A stretch of DNA of 17,796 nt from the NCBI GenBank assembly GCA_964565335.1, contig CAZMEN010000057.1:1-17796 (forward strand), written 5' to 3'. A program made the position numbers and the translations under genes. Source of the stretch: Litorimonas sp964565335. GTDB lineage: Bacteria > Pseudomonadota > Alphaproteobacteria > Caulobacterales > Maricaulaceae. The notes beneath the pieces are model-generated. The model searched no databases and had not been told where the DNA came from. It was given only the letters and a program-made list of their open reading frames with translations. Each line of letters begins with the position of its first letter. The stretch's first letter is position 1. This document shows, one piece after another, positions 1 to 6,833 of this stretch.

Positions 1-28
1 ATTCTCTGTAATGGAGGCGGCGGAATGA
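1..28 (+). CDS. 3' end of an upstream gene (partial)
   Basis: An open frame enters from the left edge and ends in TGA at 26-28, giving the C-terminal residues FSVMEAAE. Its stop overlaps the start of the cysteine desulfurase as ATGA, the same coupling seen repeatedly downstream, so it is probably the preceding gene of the SUF operon. In alphaproteobacterial suf operons this position is often held by an Rrf2/IscR-type iron-sulfur regulator, but eight residues cannot show that. The identity is inference from context only. Confidence 0.4.
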
Positions 29-1149
29 GTGTGACTCAGCGCATATATTTTGACCATAATGCGACGTCTCCGGCGCGGCCCGAAGTCATTGACGCCGTAA
101 GTCAGGCCATGACTGTCGTCGGCAATGCCTCTGCGCCGCACGGCCATGGACGGGCGGCGCGCTCGCTCGTCTCTCAAGCTCGCGAAGCGATGGGTTTGGC
201 GATGGGCGTTTGCGCGCAGGATATTCTTTTTACGGGTGGCGGGACAGAAGGCGCGAATACGGCGGTTCATTCGGCAGTGGACGGTGGATGTAAACGCTTG
301 CTCATTTCCTCACTTGACCACCCTGCAACCTTGATGGCGGCGGAAGCGTCTGCCGCAGACGTTGAGATTATTCCGGCTCTGCGTTCGGGTGTGATAGATA
401 TCGCCTGGTTAAAAGCGCATTTAGAGAATTGGCAGAGTGAAGACGGACGTCCCTTTGTGTCCACCACAGCGGCCAATAGCGAAACGGGCGTTATTCAGCC
501 GATTGAGGAGGTCGTTGACCTTGTACGCGACTATAACGGCCTTATCCATATTGATGCCGTGCAGGCCCTCGGGAAGTTTCACTTGACCGTGCAGCCTGAT
601 TTTATGTGCGTGTCCGCACATAAAATTGGCGGTCCGATGGGCATTGGCGCGCTTTACGTCGCGCCTGACGCGCCGTTTACACCTTTCATGCAGGGCGGAG
701 GGCAGGAACGCCGCCGCCGCGCGGGGACGTTAAATGTCGCGGGCGCCGCAGGATTTCATGCTGCTTTGCAAGCCTCAAAAGGGTTGTCACACGTAGAGAC
801 TTTGCGAAATGAATTAGAGGCAGGTTTGAAAGCGATGGAACCAAATGTTGTCATTTTTGGGGAAGGTGAAAACCGCCTGCCCAATACGAGTTTTTTTGCC
901 GTGCCTGATGCGGCGAATAACACGTTGATGATGAACCTCGACCTTCAAGGCGTGTCCGTCAGCACGGGCATGGCTTGTTCATCGGGCAAGGTTGGGGCGA
1001 GCCGCGCCGTCACCGCAATGCGGCGCAGTGACGAAGCCCCAAAAGGCGCTCTCCGTGTTAGCCTCGGTTATAATTCGACACAAGACGATGTGAAAGGCTT
1101 CCTCAAAGCTTGGTCTACAATCAGAAAACACAAACAGAAGGCGGCATAA
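25..1149 (+). CDS. cysteine desulfurase, NifS/IscS type (first of two in the operon)
   Basis: This is a 374-aa PLP-dependent class V aminotransferase-fold enzyme that takes sulfur from L-cysteine as an enzyme persulfide, leaving alanine. Visible motifs are YFDHNATSP near the N-terminus, GGGTEGAN (71-78), the PLP-stacking His99 in LDHPA, NSETG (151-155), Asp177 in HIDAVQ, the Schiff-base Lys200 in SAHKIGGP, and the sulfur-carrying Cys318 in STGMACSSGK. The CSSGKV loop is of the NifS/IscS type and differs from the RAGQHC motif of the second desulfurase, SufS, in this operon. The protein is somewhat shorter than E. coli IscS (about 404 aa). The start has a GGAGG ribosome site at 14-18 and an ATGA overlap with the preceding frame. 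Alphaproteobacterial suf operons commonly begin with such a gene. It is annotated variously as iscS, nifS or a second sufS, so no symbol is assigned. Confidence 0.95.
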   Translation: MSVTQRIYFDHNATSPARPEVIDAVSQAMTVVGNASAPHGHGRAARSLVSQAREAMGLAMGVCAQDILFTGGGTEGANTAVHSAVDGGCKRLLISSLDHPATLMAAEASAADVEIIPALRSGVIDIAWLKAHLENWQSEDGRPFVSTTAANSETGVIQPIEEVVDLVRDYNGLIHIDAVQALGKFHLTVQPDFMCVSAHKIGGPMGIGALYVAPDAPFTPFMQGGGQERRRRAGTLNVAGAAGFHAALQASKGLSHVETLRNELEAGLKAMEPNVVIFGEGENRLPNTSFFAVPDAANNTLMMNLDLQGVSVSTGMACSSGKVGASRAVTAMRRSDEAPKGALRVSLGYNSTQDDVKGFLKAWSTIRKHKQKAA

Positions 1150-1151
1150 AT

Positions 1152-1526
1152 ATGACTGAGACAGTTACAATGTATCGACCTGTTGGAAGAAACGAGTTGG
1201 CTTTGATAGAAAAAAGCGGTTTTACCGCTTACCCGCCGCGCCTGCCTGAACAACCGATTTTTTATCCTGTTTTGAACGAGGCCTACGCACGGCAAATTGC
1301 CAAAGATTGGAACTCTCGAATTAACACTGACAAAGAAGGCTATGTTACGCGGTTCAACGTCAAAAAGGCCACCGCGGATAAATATCAGCCCGAAATTGTG
1401 GGCGGCAAGCAACACGCTGAAATATGGGTTCCAGCAGAGGAATTAGAAGCCTTCAATGCAAGTCTGGTCGGTAAGATCGAAGTAATCGCCAAATACGCAC
1501 ATGATGAATTGGTATGGGAAGAATGA
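1152..1526 (+). CDS. conserved hypothetical protein, 124 aa
   Basis: A soluble, compact protein with no signal peptide or membrane segment. It starts MTETVTMYRPVG and contains a conserved-looking stretch, PPRLPEQPIFYPVLN, followed by IWVPAEELEAFN and KIEVIAKY. I recognise this as a small family seen in many bacteria as a stand-alone protein of about 110 aa, sometimes given the uninformative name 'ADP-ribosylation/crystallin J1'. I see no catalytic motif that supports an ADP-ribosylation role. The chosen ATG has AAGGCGG upstream and lies 2 bases after the desulfurase stop; ATG 1170 (MYRPVG) is an alternative. Its TGA overlaps an ATG of sufB as ATGA at 1523-1526, which suggests translational coupling. 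Its place between the desulfurase and sufB suggests, but does not prove, a link to cluster assembly. Confidence 0.8.
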   Translation: MTETVTMYRPVGRNELALIEKSGFTAYPPRLPEQPIFYPVLNEAYARQIAKDWNSRINTDKEGYVTRFNVKKATADKYQPEIVGGKQHAEIWVPAEELEAFNASLVGKIEVIAKYAHDELVWEE

Positions 1527-3019
1527 CTGAAACTGTGAAAGTAAAAGACTCCATCGAACAGTCCACCGTTGACGGTGTGCGCTCGCTTGAGGCTGATAAA
1601 TACAAATATGGGTTTGATTCCGATATCGAGCAGGAATTTGCGCCCAAAGGCCTGAACGAAGATATTGTGCGCTTTATCTCGGCCAAAAAGGACGAGCCAG
1701 AATGGCTTTTAGAATGGCGTCTGGAAGCCTATCGCCGATGGCTAGAGTTGGAAGAGCCAGAATGGGCTATGGTCGATTATCCGAAAATCGACTTTCAGGA
1801 TATGTATTACTATGCCTCGCCCGTTAAGAAGAAAGAGCTGAACTCATTGGATGAGGTCGACCCTGAAATTCTCGAAGTGTATAATAAACTCGGCATTTCT
1901 TTGAAGGAACAAGAAGTCCTCGCGGGGGTAAAAGGCGCGCCTAAAGTGGCCGTTGACGCTGTATTCGACTCAGTCTCCGTCGTGACAACGTTTAAGGCCG
2001 AACTCGCCAAGGACGGTGTGATTTTCTGTTCGTTCTCGGAAGCGGTGAAAGAGCATCCTGAGCTCGTTAAAAAATATATGGGTTCCGTCGTGCCTGTGAC
2101 GGATAATTACTATGCCACGCTCAACAATGCGGTTTTTTCCGATGGGTCCTTCGTTTACATCCCGCCGGGTGTGAGATGTCCGATGGAGTTGTCCACCTAT
2201 TTCCGCATGAACGCGCAAGGCACAGGCCAATTCGAGCGCACGCTTATCATCGCTGATAAAGGCTCTTATGTGTCTTATCTCGAAGGCTGTACCGCGCCAA
2301 TGCGAGATGAAAACCAGCTTCATGCCGCTATTGTTGAAATCATCGTCCACGAAGACGCCGAAGTAAAATACTCTACTGTGCAAAATTGGTGGCCGGGCGA
2401 TAGCGAAGGCAAGGGCGGGGTTTATAATTTCGTGACCAAACGCGCCGATTGCCGCGGCGACAATTCTAAAGTCTCTTGGACGCAGGTCGAAACAGGCTCT
2501 GCCGTCACATGGAAATATCCGAGCTGTATTTTGCGCGGCGATAATTCCCAAGGCGAGTTTTATTCCATCGCCATTACCAATGGTTATCAGCAAGCCGATA
2601 CAGGTACCAAGATGATTCATCTGGGTAAGAACACAAAATCGCGTGTTATCTCTAAAGGCATCAGTGCGGGGCGCTCCAATTCTACCTATCGCGGTCTCGT
2701 CACAGCGCACCGTAAGGCCGAAGGCGCGCGGAATTTCACGCAATGCGACTCTCTCCTGATCGGAGACCAATGCGGCGCGCATACCGTACCTTATGTTGAG
2801 AGTAATACACCAAGCGCGCAGTTTGAGCATGAAGCGACGACATCGAAACTCTCTGATGATCAGCTCTTTTATTGTCGCCAGCGCGGCCTCTCTGAAGAAG
2901 ACGCTGTGGCGCTCCTCGTCAATGGCTTCTGCCGTGATGTGTTGCAGGAATTGCCAATGGAATTCGCGGTCGAAGCGCAAAAGCTTGTGGCCATCTCGCT
3001 CGAAGGGTCTGTCGGCTAG
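1514..3019 (+). CDS. sufB: Fe-S cluster assembly scaffold SufB
   Basis: SufB is the cluster-building subunit of the cytosolic SufBCD scaffold; it accepts persulfide sulfur and binds the nascent cluster. The protein is 501 aa (E. coli 495 aa). The N-terminal part carries the typical DKYKYGF and EPEWLLEWR motifs. The beta-helix core includes YIPPGVRCP and EGCTAP. Cys411 in NFTQCDSLLIG matches the essential E. coli Cys405, and Glu440 in EHEATTSK lies exactly 29 residues later, matching E. coli Glu434. The C-terminal FYCRQRGLSEEDA is the SufB/SufD signature. Two starts are possible: ATG 1514, or ATG 1523, which forms ATGA with the previous stop. Ribosome-site evidence is weak for both. A long open frame on the opposite strand (1970-2980) is a shadow of this gene's codon bias. 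Confidence 0.97.
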   Translation: MGRMTETVKVKDSIEQSTVDGVRSLEADKYKYGFDSDIEQEFAPKGLNEDIVRFISAKKDEPEWLLEWRLEAYRRWLELEEPEWAMVDYPKIDFQDMYYYASPVKKKELNSLDEVDPEILEVYNKLGISLKEQEVLAGVKGAPKVAVDAVFDSVSVVTTFKAELAKDGVIFCSFSEAVKEHPELVKKYMGSVVPVTDNYYATLNNAVFSDGSFVYIPPGVRCPMELSTYFRMNAQGTGQFERTLIIADKGSYVSYLEGCTAPMRDENQLHAAIVEIIVHEDAEVKYSTVQNWWPGDSEGKGGVYNFVTKRADCRGDNSKVSWTQVETGSAVTWKYPSCILRGDNSQGEFYSIAITNGYQQADTGTKMIHLGKNTKSRVISKGISAGRSNSTYRGLVTAHRKAEGARNFTQCDSLLIGDQCGAHTVPYVESNTPSAQFEHEATTSKLSDDQLFYCRQRGLSEEDAVALLVNGFCRDVLQELPMEFAVEAQKLVAISLEGSVG

Positions 3020-3564
3020 TGTTCTTTAACGCTCCAAATACAAAGAAAAATCGTATCGCCGCGATTGTGGCGATCATGCTCGGTTTGGGCGCTGGTTTTT
3101 ACTTCGCCATCTCTAGCGATAGGGATGAAGCGAAAGAGATTGTCAGTGAAATATCGCAGCCAGATGAGGCTTCTATCTCGAACTCACCGTCCACGCCAAC
3201 ACCGCCGCCGTCCCTACGTCTCGAAGATATTGATTTTGGCAGTTATTCCCACGAGCTCGCTCGGTTTACGGGATTGTCCGAGGGCCAATCACGGATTGAG
3301 GCGATTGATAATGTCAGGCTCTATTTTGCCCCTGAAGAAGGCGCGAATATTATCAATACCTCCCAATCGAGCTTTGACCGCGATGACGGCTCTGTGCTTA
3401 TTTTCGGGGCGGCGGGTCTGCCCGATGACTCGGTGAAAGCGCAAGAAATTTACCTCATTTTAACAGGGCCAAGGGGCGACCAAAAACTGGCCGCTTACGG
3501 TATGAAAATTAAATGCCATCGCGGCGCAAACACAACAGAGTGGCAGAGCACAGTCTGCCCATAA
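3019..3564 (+). CDS. membrane-anchored periplasmic protein of unknown function, 181 aa
   Basis: I do not recognise a named family. The sequence shows a short basic N-terminus, one transmembrane segment at about residues 13-31, a Ser/Pro-rich linker (about 45-66, with TPTPPPS) and a globular C-terminal domain of about 115 residues. This implies an inner-membrane anchor with the domain in the periplasm. Two cysteines close to the C-terminus (Cys166 in KIKCHRG and Cys180 in the final VCP) could form a disulfide. The start is GTG at 3019, overlapping the sufB TAG by one base (TAGTG), with AAGGG at 3003-3007. The next gene begins 10 bases after its stop, so it is an integral member of the operon. 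SUF machinery is cytosolic, so a periplasmic partner here is unexpected. Confidence 0.8.
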   Translation: MFFNAPNTKKNRIAAIVAIMLGLGAGFYFAISSDRDEAKEIVSEISQPDEASISNSPSTPTPPPSLRLEDIDFGSYSHELARFTGLSEGQSRIEAIDNVRLYFAPEEGANIINTSQSSFDRDDGSVLIFGAAGLPDDSVKAQEIYLILTGPRGDQKLAAYGMKIKCHRGANTTEWQSTVCP

Positions 3565-3574
3565 GGAGGCCATC

Positions 3575-3948
3575 ATGGCGAAAAAACCAGACGCAAAACG
3601 TAAATTTATCCAACTCTCTGAAGGCGAGCTAAACTACGCCATGTCCCGCGCCGTGGTGCAGGGTGACTGGTGCTTTGTCTCGGGTACGATGGGCTATGAT
3701 TATAACAAACAGGAACTGCCTGAGTCCGCCGCGCAGCAAACCATGAATACATTCACAAATATCCGTCAGGCATTAGAGGCGGCAGGGTTTGAGCTCGGCC
3801 ATACAATCCGCGTGCAATATACCGTTTCTGATCGCAAATATGTCAAAGAGTGCCTGCCGATTATCAAGAAGCATTTCGACAATATCCTGCCCGCCGCCAA
3901 AATGATCATCGCGGATATGGTTGACCCTGCCGGTAAGATCGAAATCGA
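3575..3948 (+). CDS. Rid (YjgF/YER057c/UK114) family protein, 3' end lost in assembly gap
   Basis: 124 residues are visible before the sequence gap. The chorismate-mutase-like Rid fold is recognisable from SRAVVQGDWCFVSGTMGYD (24-42), a helix LEAAGFELGHTIRVQYTV, and the terminal DPAGKIEI, which in the family continues as EVTA plus a few residues to the stop. Canonical RidA hydrolyses reactive enamine/imine intermediates, including those that damage PLP enzymes, using an Arg in a PxRS-type motif. Here the segment reads LPAAKMIIAD, with Ala108 where that Arg is expected, so this looks like a Rid subgroup without the deaminase Arg. The start is firm: AAGGAGG at 3563-3569 precedes ATG 3575. Only the last few residues and the stop codon should be missing. 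The open frame into the next gene is an artefact of the N-run. Confidence 0.88.
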
Positions 3949-3958
3949 NNNNNNNNNN
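3949..3958. other. assembly gap (10 N)
   Basis: Ten unresolved bases. Their number happens to keep the two flanking genes in one frame, producing an apparent 233-aa fusion. The Rid gene lacks its last residues and stop, and the cupin gene lacks its start and about 15-20 N-terminal residues typical of its family. The real missing stretch is therefore probably longer than 10 bases and the run is a placeholder. Confidence 0.95.
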
Positions 3959-4276
3959 CGGCCCAAGATTGTGGCTGAGCTTAATGGGCAAGAATTTAAA
4001 CTCGCCAAGATTAAAGGCGAGTATCCTTTCCATGCGCATGAGAATGAAGACGAAATGTTCTTTTGTTGGAAGGGGTCTTTCGTGCTCGAATACGAAACGG
4101 GCGAGAGCGTTGCTGTGGGGGAGGGCGAAGCGATTGTTGTGCCCAAAGGTGTTATCCACCGTCCCGTCGCCGAAGAAGAATGTCTGATTTTCCTCTTTGA
4201 GCCGAAAGATTTGAAGAATAACGGCACAGCTGAAGTAGACTCGAAATATGATGCGCCTATGGGAGAGTGGGTGTGA
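3959..4276 (+). CDS. small single-domain cupin protein, 5' end lost in assembly gap
   Basis: 105 residues are visible. Both cupin motifs are intact: motif 1 G(X)4HXH(X)4E(X)6G reads HAHENEDEMFFCWKG after KGEYPF, and motif 2 G(X)5PXG(X)2H reads GEAIVVPKGVIH. These supply a three-His/one-Glu metal site on a small beta-barrel. The family (RPKIVAELNGQ..., ending LFEP) is widespread in bacteria as 110-120-aa stand-alone proteins of unproven substrate, so the start codon should lie within or near the N-run. The stop TGA 4274-4276 shares a base with the ATG of the next gene. The Rid and cupin genes lie together in this operon, and both families handle small reactive metabolites, but a joint role here is inference. 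Confidence 0.85.
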   Translation, partial: RPKIVAELNGQEFKLAKIKGEYPFHAHENEDEMFFCWKGSFVLEYETGESVAVGEGEAIVVPKGVIHRPVAEEECLIFLFEPKDLKNNGTAEVDSKYDAPMGEWV

Positions 4277-4650
4277 TGGAGAACTTAGACTTATCTACCC
4301 TTGAGAGCAGGCCGTCTTGGTATGTCGTTAAATGGCTTAAAGTCTTATCTTTTGTTATTTTTGCATTTTCATTTTTAATGATCGCTTTGGGTTTGATAGC
4401 TGGCTATCTTTACATGTCTATCCCCGCCGAGGAGGAATCTGCGCTTGAGGCATTTTATGGAGCGGTTTCAGGGACTTTGGAAAATGCTGGATATTACGGT
4501 ATATCCATTGGGTTCTACGCGCTTATCTTATGGCTTGTTTCACAAGGGGTTGACCGCATCGATCAACTTGTCTGGCTAAATGCCGATGAGACCGACCGTG
4601 CTTATCTCTATAATTCCAGAAAAAAGAAGAAAAATGCTAAAAATCAATAA
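4276..4650 (+). CDS. two-helix membrane protein of unknown function, 124 aa
   Basis: No family is recognised. There are two clear transmembrane segments, at about residues 23-47 and 72-92, an acidic loop between them (AEEESALEAF), and a Lys-rich C-terminal tail (RKKKKNAK). The positive-inside rule favours both ends in the cytoplasm. I chose ATG 4276, which overlaps the cupin stop as TGATG and has GGGAGAG at 4261-4267. The upstream GTG at 4267 is possible but lies within the cupin coding region. The last 17 bases overlap sufC, and the A/G-rich codons of its Lys-rich tail also provide the only ribosome-site-like sequence for sufC. The gene is richer in A+T than sufB or sufD, which fits membrane codon content but could also reflect later arrival. 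Confidence 0.78.
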   Translation: MENLDLSTLESRPSWYVVKWLKVLSFVIFAFSFLMIALGLIAGYLYMSIPAEEESALEAFYGAVSGTLENAGYYGISIGFYALILWLVSQGVDRIDQLVWLNADETDRAYLYNSRKKKKNAKNQ

Positions 4651-5380
4651 CTTAACCGCCAAGGTTGACGATGGTAACAAAACTATTCTTGAGGCTTTAT
4701 CGCTCGAAGTTCCCGCGGGGGAAGTCCATGCGATTATGGGGCCGAATGGGGCGGGTAAATCGACGCTTTCTTATGTGTTGACCGGACGTGACGGCTATGA
4801 CGTGACGGAGGGGACGGTCGAGCTTAACGGTAAAGACTTGTTGGATATGGAGCCTGAAGAACGCGCTTCTGAAGGGGTGTTTTTATCCTTCCAATACCCA
4901 CTCGAAATTCCCGGCGTGCCGACCATGACCTTCCTTAAAACCGCACTGAACGCCCAACGCAAAGCCCGCGGCGAAAATGAGATGAAAGCTCCTGAATTTC
5001 TCAAAAAATCAAAAGCCCTTGCCAAAGAGCTGAAGATGAAACCTGATATGCTGAGACGACCACTCAATGTCGGGTTTTCCGGCGGGGAGAAAAAGCGCAT
5101 GGAAATTTTCCAAATGATGATGCTCGAACCAAGCTTTATAGTCATGGACGAAACGGATTCAGGACTCGACGTGGATGCGCTACGTATTGTAGCGGACGGC
5201 GTGAATAAGCTGCGGAATCCAGATCGCGGTATGTTGATTATCACCCATTACCAGCGCCTTTTGGATTACATTGTCCCAGATAAAGTTCACGTTCTTTCAG
5301 GCGGTAAAATCGCAGCGAGCGGCGATGCCGACTTTGCTAAAAAACTCGAAGCGGAAGGCTATGACGCGTATGCCGCTTAA
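4634..5380 (+). CDS. sufC: Fe-S cluster assembly ATPase SufC
   Basis: SufC is the ABC-type ATPase that binds SufB and SufD and drives cluster assembly on the scaffold in the cytosol. The protein from ATG 4634 is 248 aa, the same length as E. coli SufC. Visible motifs are Walker A GPNGAGKST (36-44), the Q-loop in LSFQYPLEIPG, the ABC signature FSGGEKKR (148-155), Walker B FIVMDETDSGLD (168-179) with the SufC-type ETDSGLD, and the H-loop His205 in IITHYQR. The frame is open further upstream to 4580, but that part overlaps the preceding membrane gene and has no family match, so ATG 4634 with AGAAGA just before it is preferred. It overlaps its neighbour upstream by 17 bases and sufD downstream by 20. 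Confidence 0.97.
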   Translation: MLKINNLTAKVDDGNKTILEALSLEVPAGEVHAIMGPNGAGKSTLSYVLTGRDGYDVTEGTVELNGKDLLDMEPEERASEGVFLSFQYPLEIPGVPTMTFLKTALNAQRKARGENEMKAPEFLKKSKALAKELKMKPDMLRRPLNVGFSGGEKKRMEIFQMMMLEPSFIVMDETDSGLDVDALRIVADGVNKLRNPDRGMLIITHYQRLLDYIVPDKVHVLSGGKIAASGDADFAKKLEAEGYDAYAA

Positions 5381-6413
5381 TGTAGAAAACCTCCCCACAC
5401 GCCGTGATGAGGCGTGGAAATGGACGGATGTTCGCAAGCAAGTAAAGGACGGCCAAAAAGGTCTGTCGGTATCAGGCTTGCCGAAATTCACTTTGCCGGA
5501 CGGCGTGAGCGTCTCAGAGAGCGCGATAGATGATGTGGATACTGATAGCCCTATGGCGTCCCTTGCGCGCCGCTTTGGCGGACAAGTTTGGACAGTGGAC
5601 GTACCTGCAGGCCTCTCGCCAACTGCCCCTATCATTATCGAAGGTCTTAATCGCGGTCATGTGCGTATTCGCTTGAACATTGGCAAAGGCGCAAAAGTTT
5701 CTCTAGTAGAGCATTACGCCGCTGATGACGGTGCATTTTGCAATGCGGATATGACTATTCATTTGGCCGAGGCCGCAGAGCTGTCCCGGGTGCAAATGCA
5801 AACCGACCCGGCAAATTCGGTCCGTATTGCCACATCGCATATTACAGTATGGGGAAAAGCCAAGCTGACCCAACACGCGCTCGGATTTGGCGCGTCTCTG
5901 GCGCGATTTGAAACGCGTATAGCGGTGATGGGTAAGGATTGTGAATTGACGGCGAATGGCGCGTATCTGCTCAATGATAAGCGTCATATCGATATGACGA
6001 GCCATATTGATTTGGCCGTGCCCGATACACTTGTCCGTCAAGCCGTAAAAGGGGTCGTCACGGATAAATCCCGAGGTGTCTTTCAAGGCAAATTCCACGT
6101 ACGCCGCCCCGCGCAACATACAGATGCGGAAATGCGCCATGATGCGTTGATGCTCTCCGATACGTCTGAAATTCGTTCGAAACCTGAGCTTGAGATTTAC
6201 GCGGATGATGTGGCCTGCGCCCACGGCAATACAATTGGGCAATTGGATGAAAGCGCGCTTTTTTACATGCGCCAACGCGGTATTCCGATTGCGCAGGCGA
6301 GGGCATTACTTACTGAAGCGTTTGTCAGTGAAGTTTTTGACGATTTGGCGGATGAGGATTTGCGTCAGAGCCTGATCGGTAAAGTGCGTGATTGGTTGGA
6401 CGAGCAAGTGTGA
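5361..6413 (+). CDS. sufD: Fe-S cluster assembly scaffold SufD
   Basis: SufD pairs with SufB on the SufC dimer and is needed for iron entry and cluster formation. The protein is 350 aa, clearly shorter than E. coli SufD (423 aa). It begins almost at the LPTRRDEAWKWTDVR motif, which in longer homologues follows about 40 helical residues, so the N-terminal helical part is missing or reduced. The beta-helix core is complete, and His288 in CAHGNTIGQLDESALFYMRQRG matches E. coli His360. ATG 5361 lies inside the end of sufC; ATG 5370 is the other candidate and has GGAAGG (5353-5358) at better spacing. The frame extends upstream to 5271, but that translation is only shadow of sufC. The stop overlaps the next small gene as TGATG. 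Confidence 0.96.
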   Translation: MTRMPLNVENLPTRRDEAWKWTDVRKQVKDGQKGLSVSGLPKFTLPDGVSVSESAIDDVDTDSPMASLARRFGGQVWTVDVPAGLSPTAPIIIEGLNRGHVRIRLNIGKGAKVSLVEHYAADDGAFCNADMTIHLAEAAELSRVQMQTDPANSVRIATSHITVWGKAKLTQHALGFGASLARFETRIAVMGKDCELTANGAYLLNDKRHIDMTSHIDLAVPDTLVRQAVKGVVTDKSRGVFQGKFHVRRPAQHTDAEMRHDALMLSDTSEIRSKPELEIYADDVACAHGNTIGQLDESALFYMRQRGIPIAQARALLTEAFVSEVFDDLADEDLRQSLIGKVRDWLDEQV

Positions 6414-6595
6414 TGATGAATTCCTCCAACCTAGCGCTTTTGATTTTTGGCTGTGCGCTTACGCTTTTTGTGCTGTCTCAATTTGCGAAACGGCGCGGGG
6501 CGAATAATCAGGCGTTGCAGGTCGCGGTGAAGAGCTTGTCGCTCATCACTTTGGGACTTGCCGCTTTTTATTTTTATCAAAAGTATGTGGGATAA
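6413..6595 (+). CDS. two-helix membrane miniprotein, 60 aa
   Basis: A small protein with two hydrophobic segments (about residues 6-24 and 39-56) joined by a basic loop, KRRGANNQ. It has no soluble domain and no recognised family. The ATG at 6413 overlaps the sufD stop as TGATG (a second ATG follows at 6416), so it is probably translated by coupling to sufD. It is the first of three successive miniproteins with this layout before sufS. The tight spacing, lack of stops and membrane-like composition argue that it is a real gene, but there is no homology evidence that I can cite. Confidence 0.7.
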   Translation: MMNSSNLALLIFGCALTLFVLSQFAKRRGANNQALQVAVKSLSLITLGLAAFYFYQKYVG

Positions 6596-6622
6596 AATGC
6601 GGGATTGCGCGGAGATTAATTA

Positions 6623-6787
6623 ATGTCAGTCATCGGTAGTGCCATTATCATCGCCGGGGTCGTTATGTTCATGACCGTGCGTTACGCGATGCGCGATCGC
6701 CCCGACCAAAAGAACCTGCAATTTCTCCGAATTTTGGGATTGATGCTGATGTTCTATGGCTGTTTGAAACTCATATTTGGTATTTAG
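6623..6787 (+). CDS. two-helix membrane miniprotein, 54 aa
   Basis: The second miniprotein of the set. From ATG 6623 it encodes 54 residues ending at TAG 6785-6787. GGAG at 6611-6614 gives a plausible ribosome site 8 bases upstream. Two hydrophobic segments lie at about residues 3-19 and 35-53, separated by the charged turn RYAMRDRPDQKN. It aligns without gaps to the 57-aa product of the next gene when shifted by one residue: Gly12/Gly13, Arg20/Arg21, Asp28/Asp29, Leu35/Leu36, Gly39/Gly40, Lys49/Lys50, Phe52/Phe53 and Gly53/Gly54 coincide. This suggests a tandem duplication, although hydrophobic composition inflates such matches. The function is unknown. Confidence 0.68.
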   Translation: MSVIGSAIIIAGVVMFMTVRYAMRDRPDQKNLQFLRILGLMLMFYGCLKLIFGI

Positions 6788-6833
6788 AGATGTTCGAATT
6801 GCAAAAGTTGAATCAAAGTTTGGGGTTAAACCT

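Noticed and set aside
1970..2980. A 336-codon open frame on the minus strand inside sufB
   Set aside because: It lies fully opposite sufB, which has all family motifs. The antisense product has no recognisable domain, so it is a codon-bias shadow.
3575..4276. A single Rid-cupin fusion protein
   Set aside because: The two domains are joined only through ten N. Both lack the parts expected at a gene boundary, so two genes are more likely.
5703..6275. A 190-codon minus-strand frame opposite sufD, and a 144-codon one opposite sufS (7241-7675)
   Set aside because: Both are antisense to well-supported genes, show no domain, and have no ribosome site of their own that I could see.
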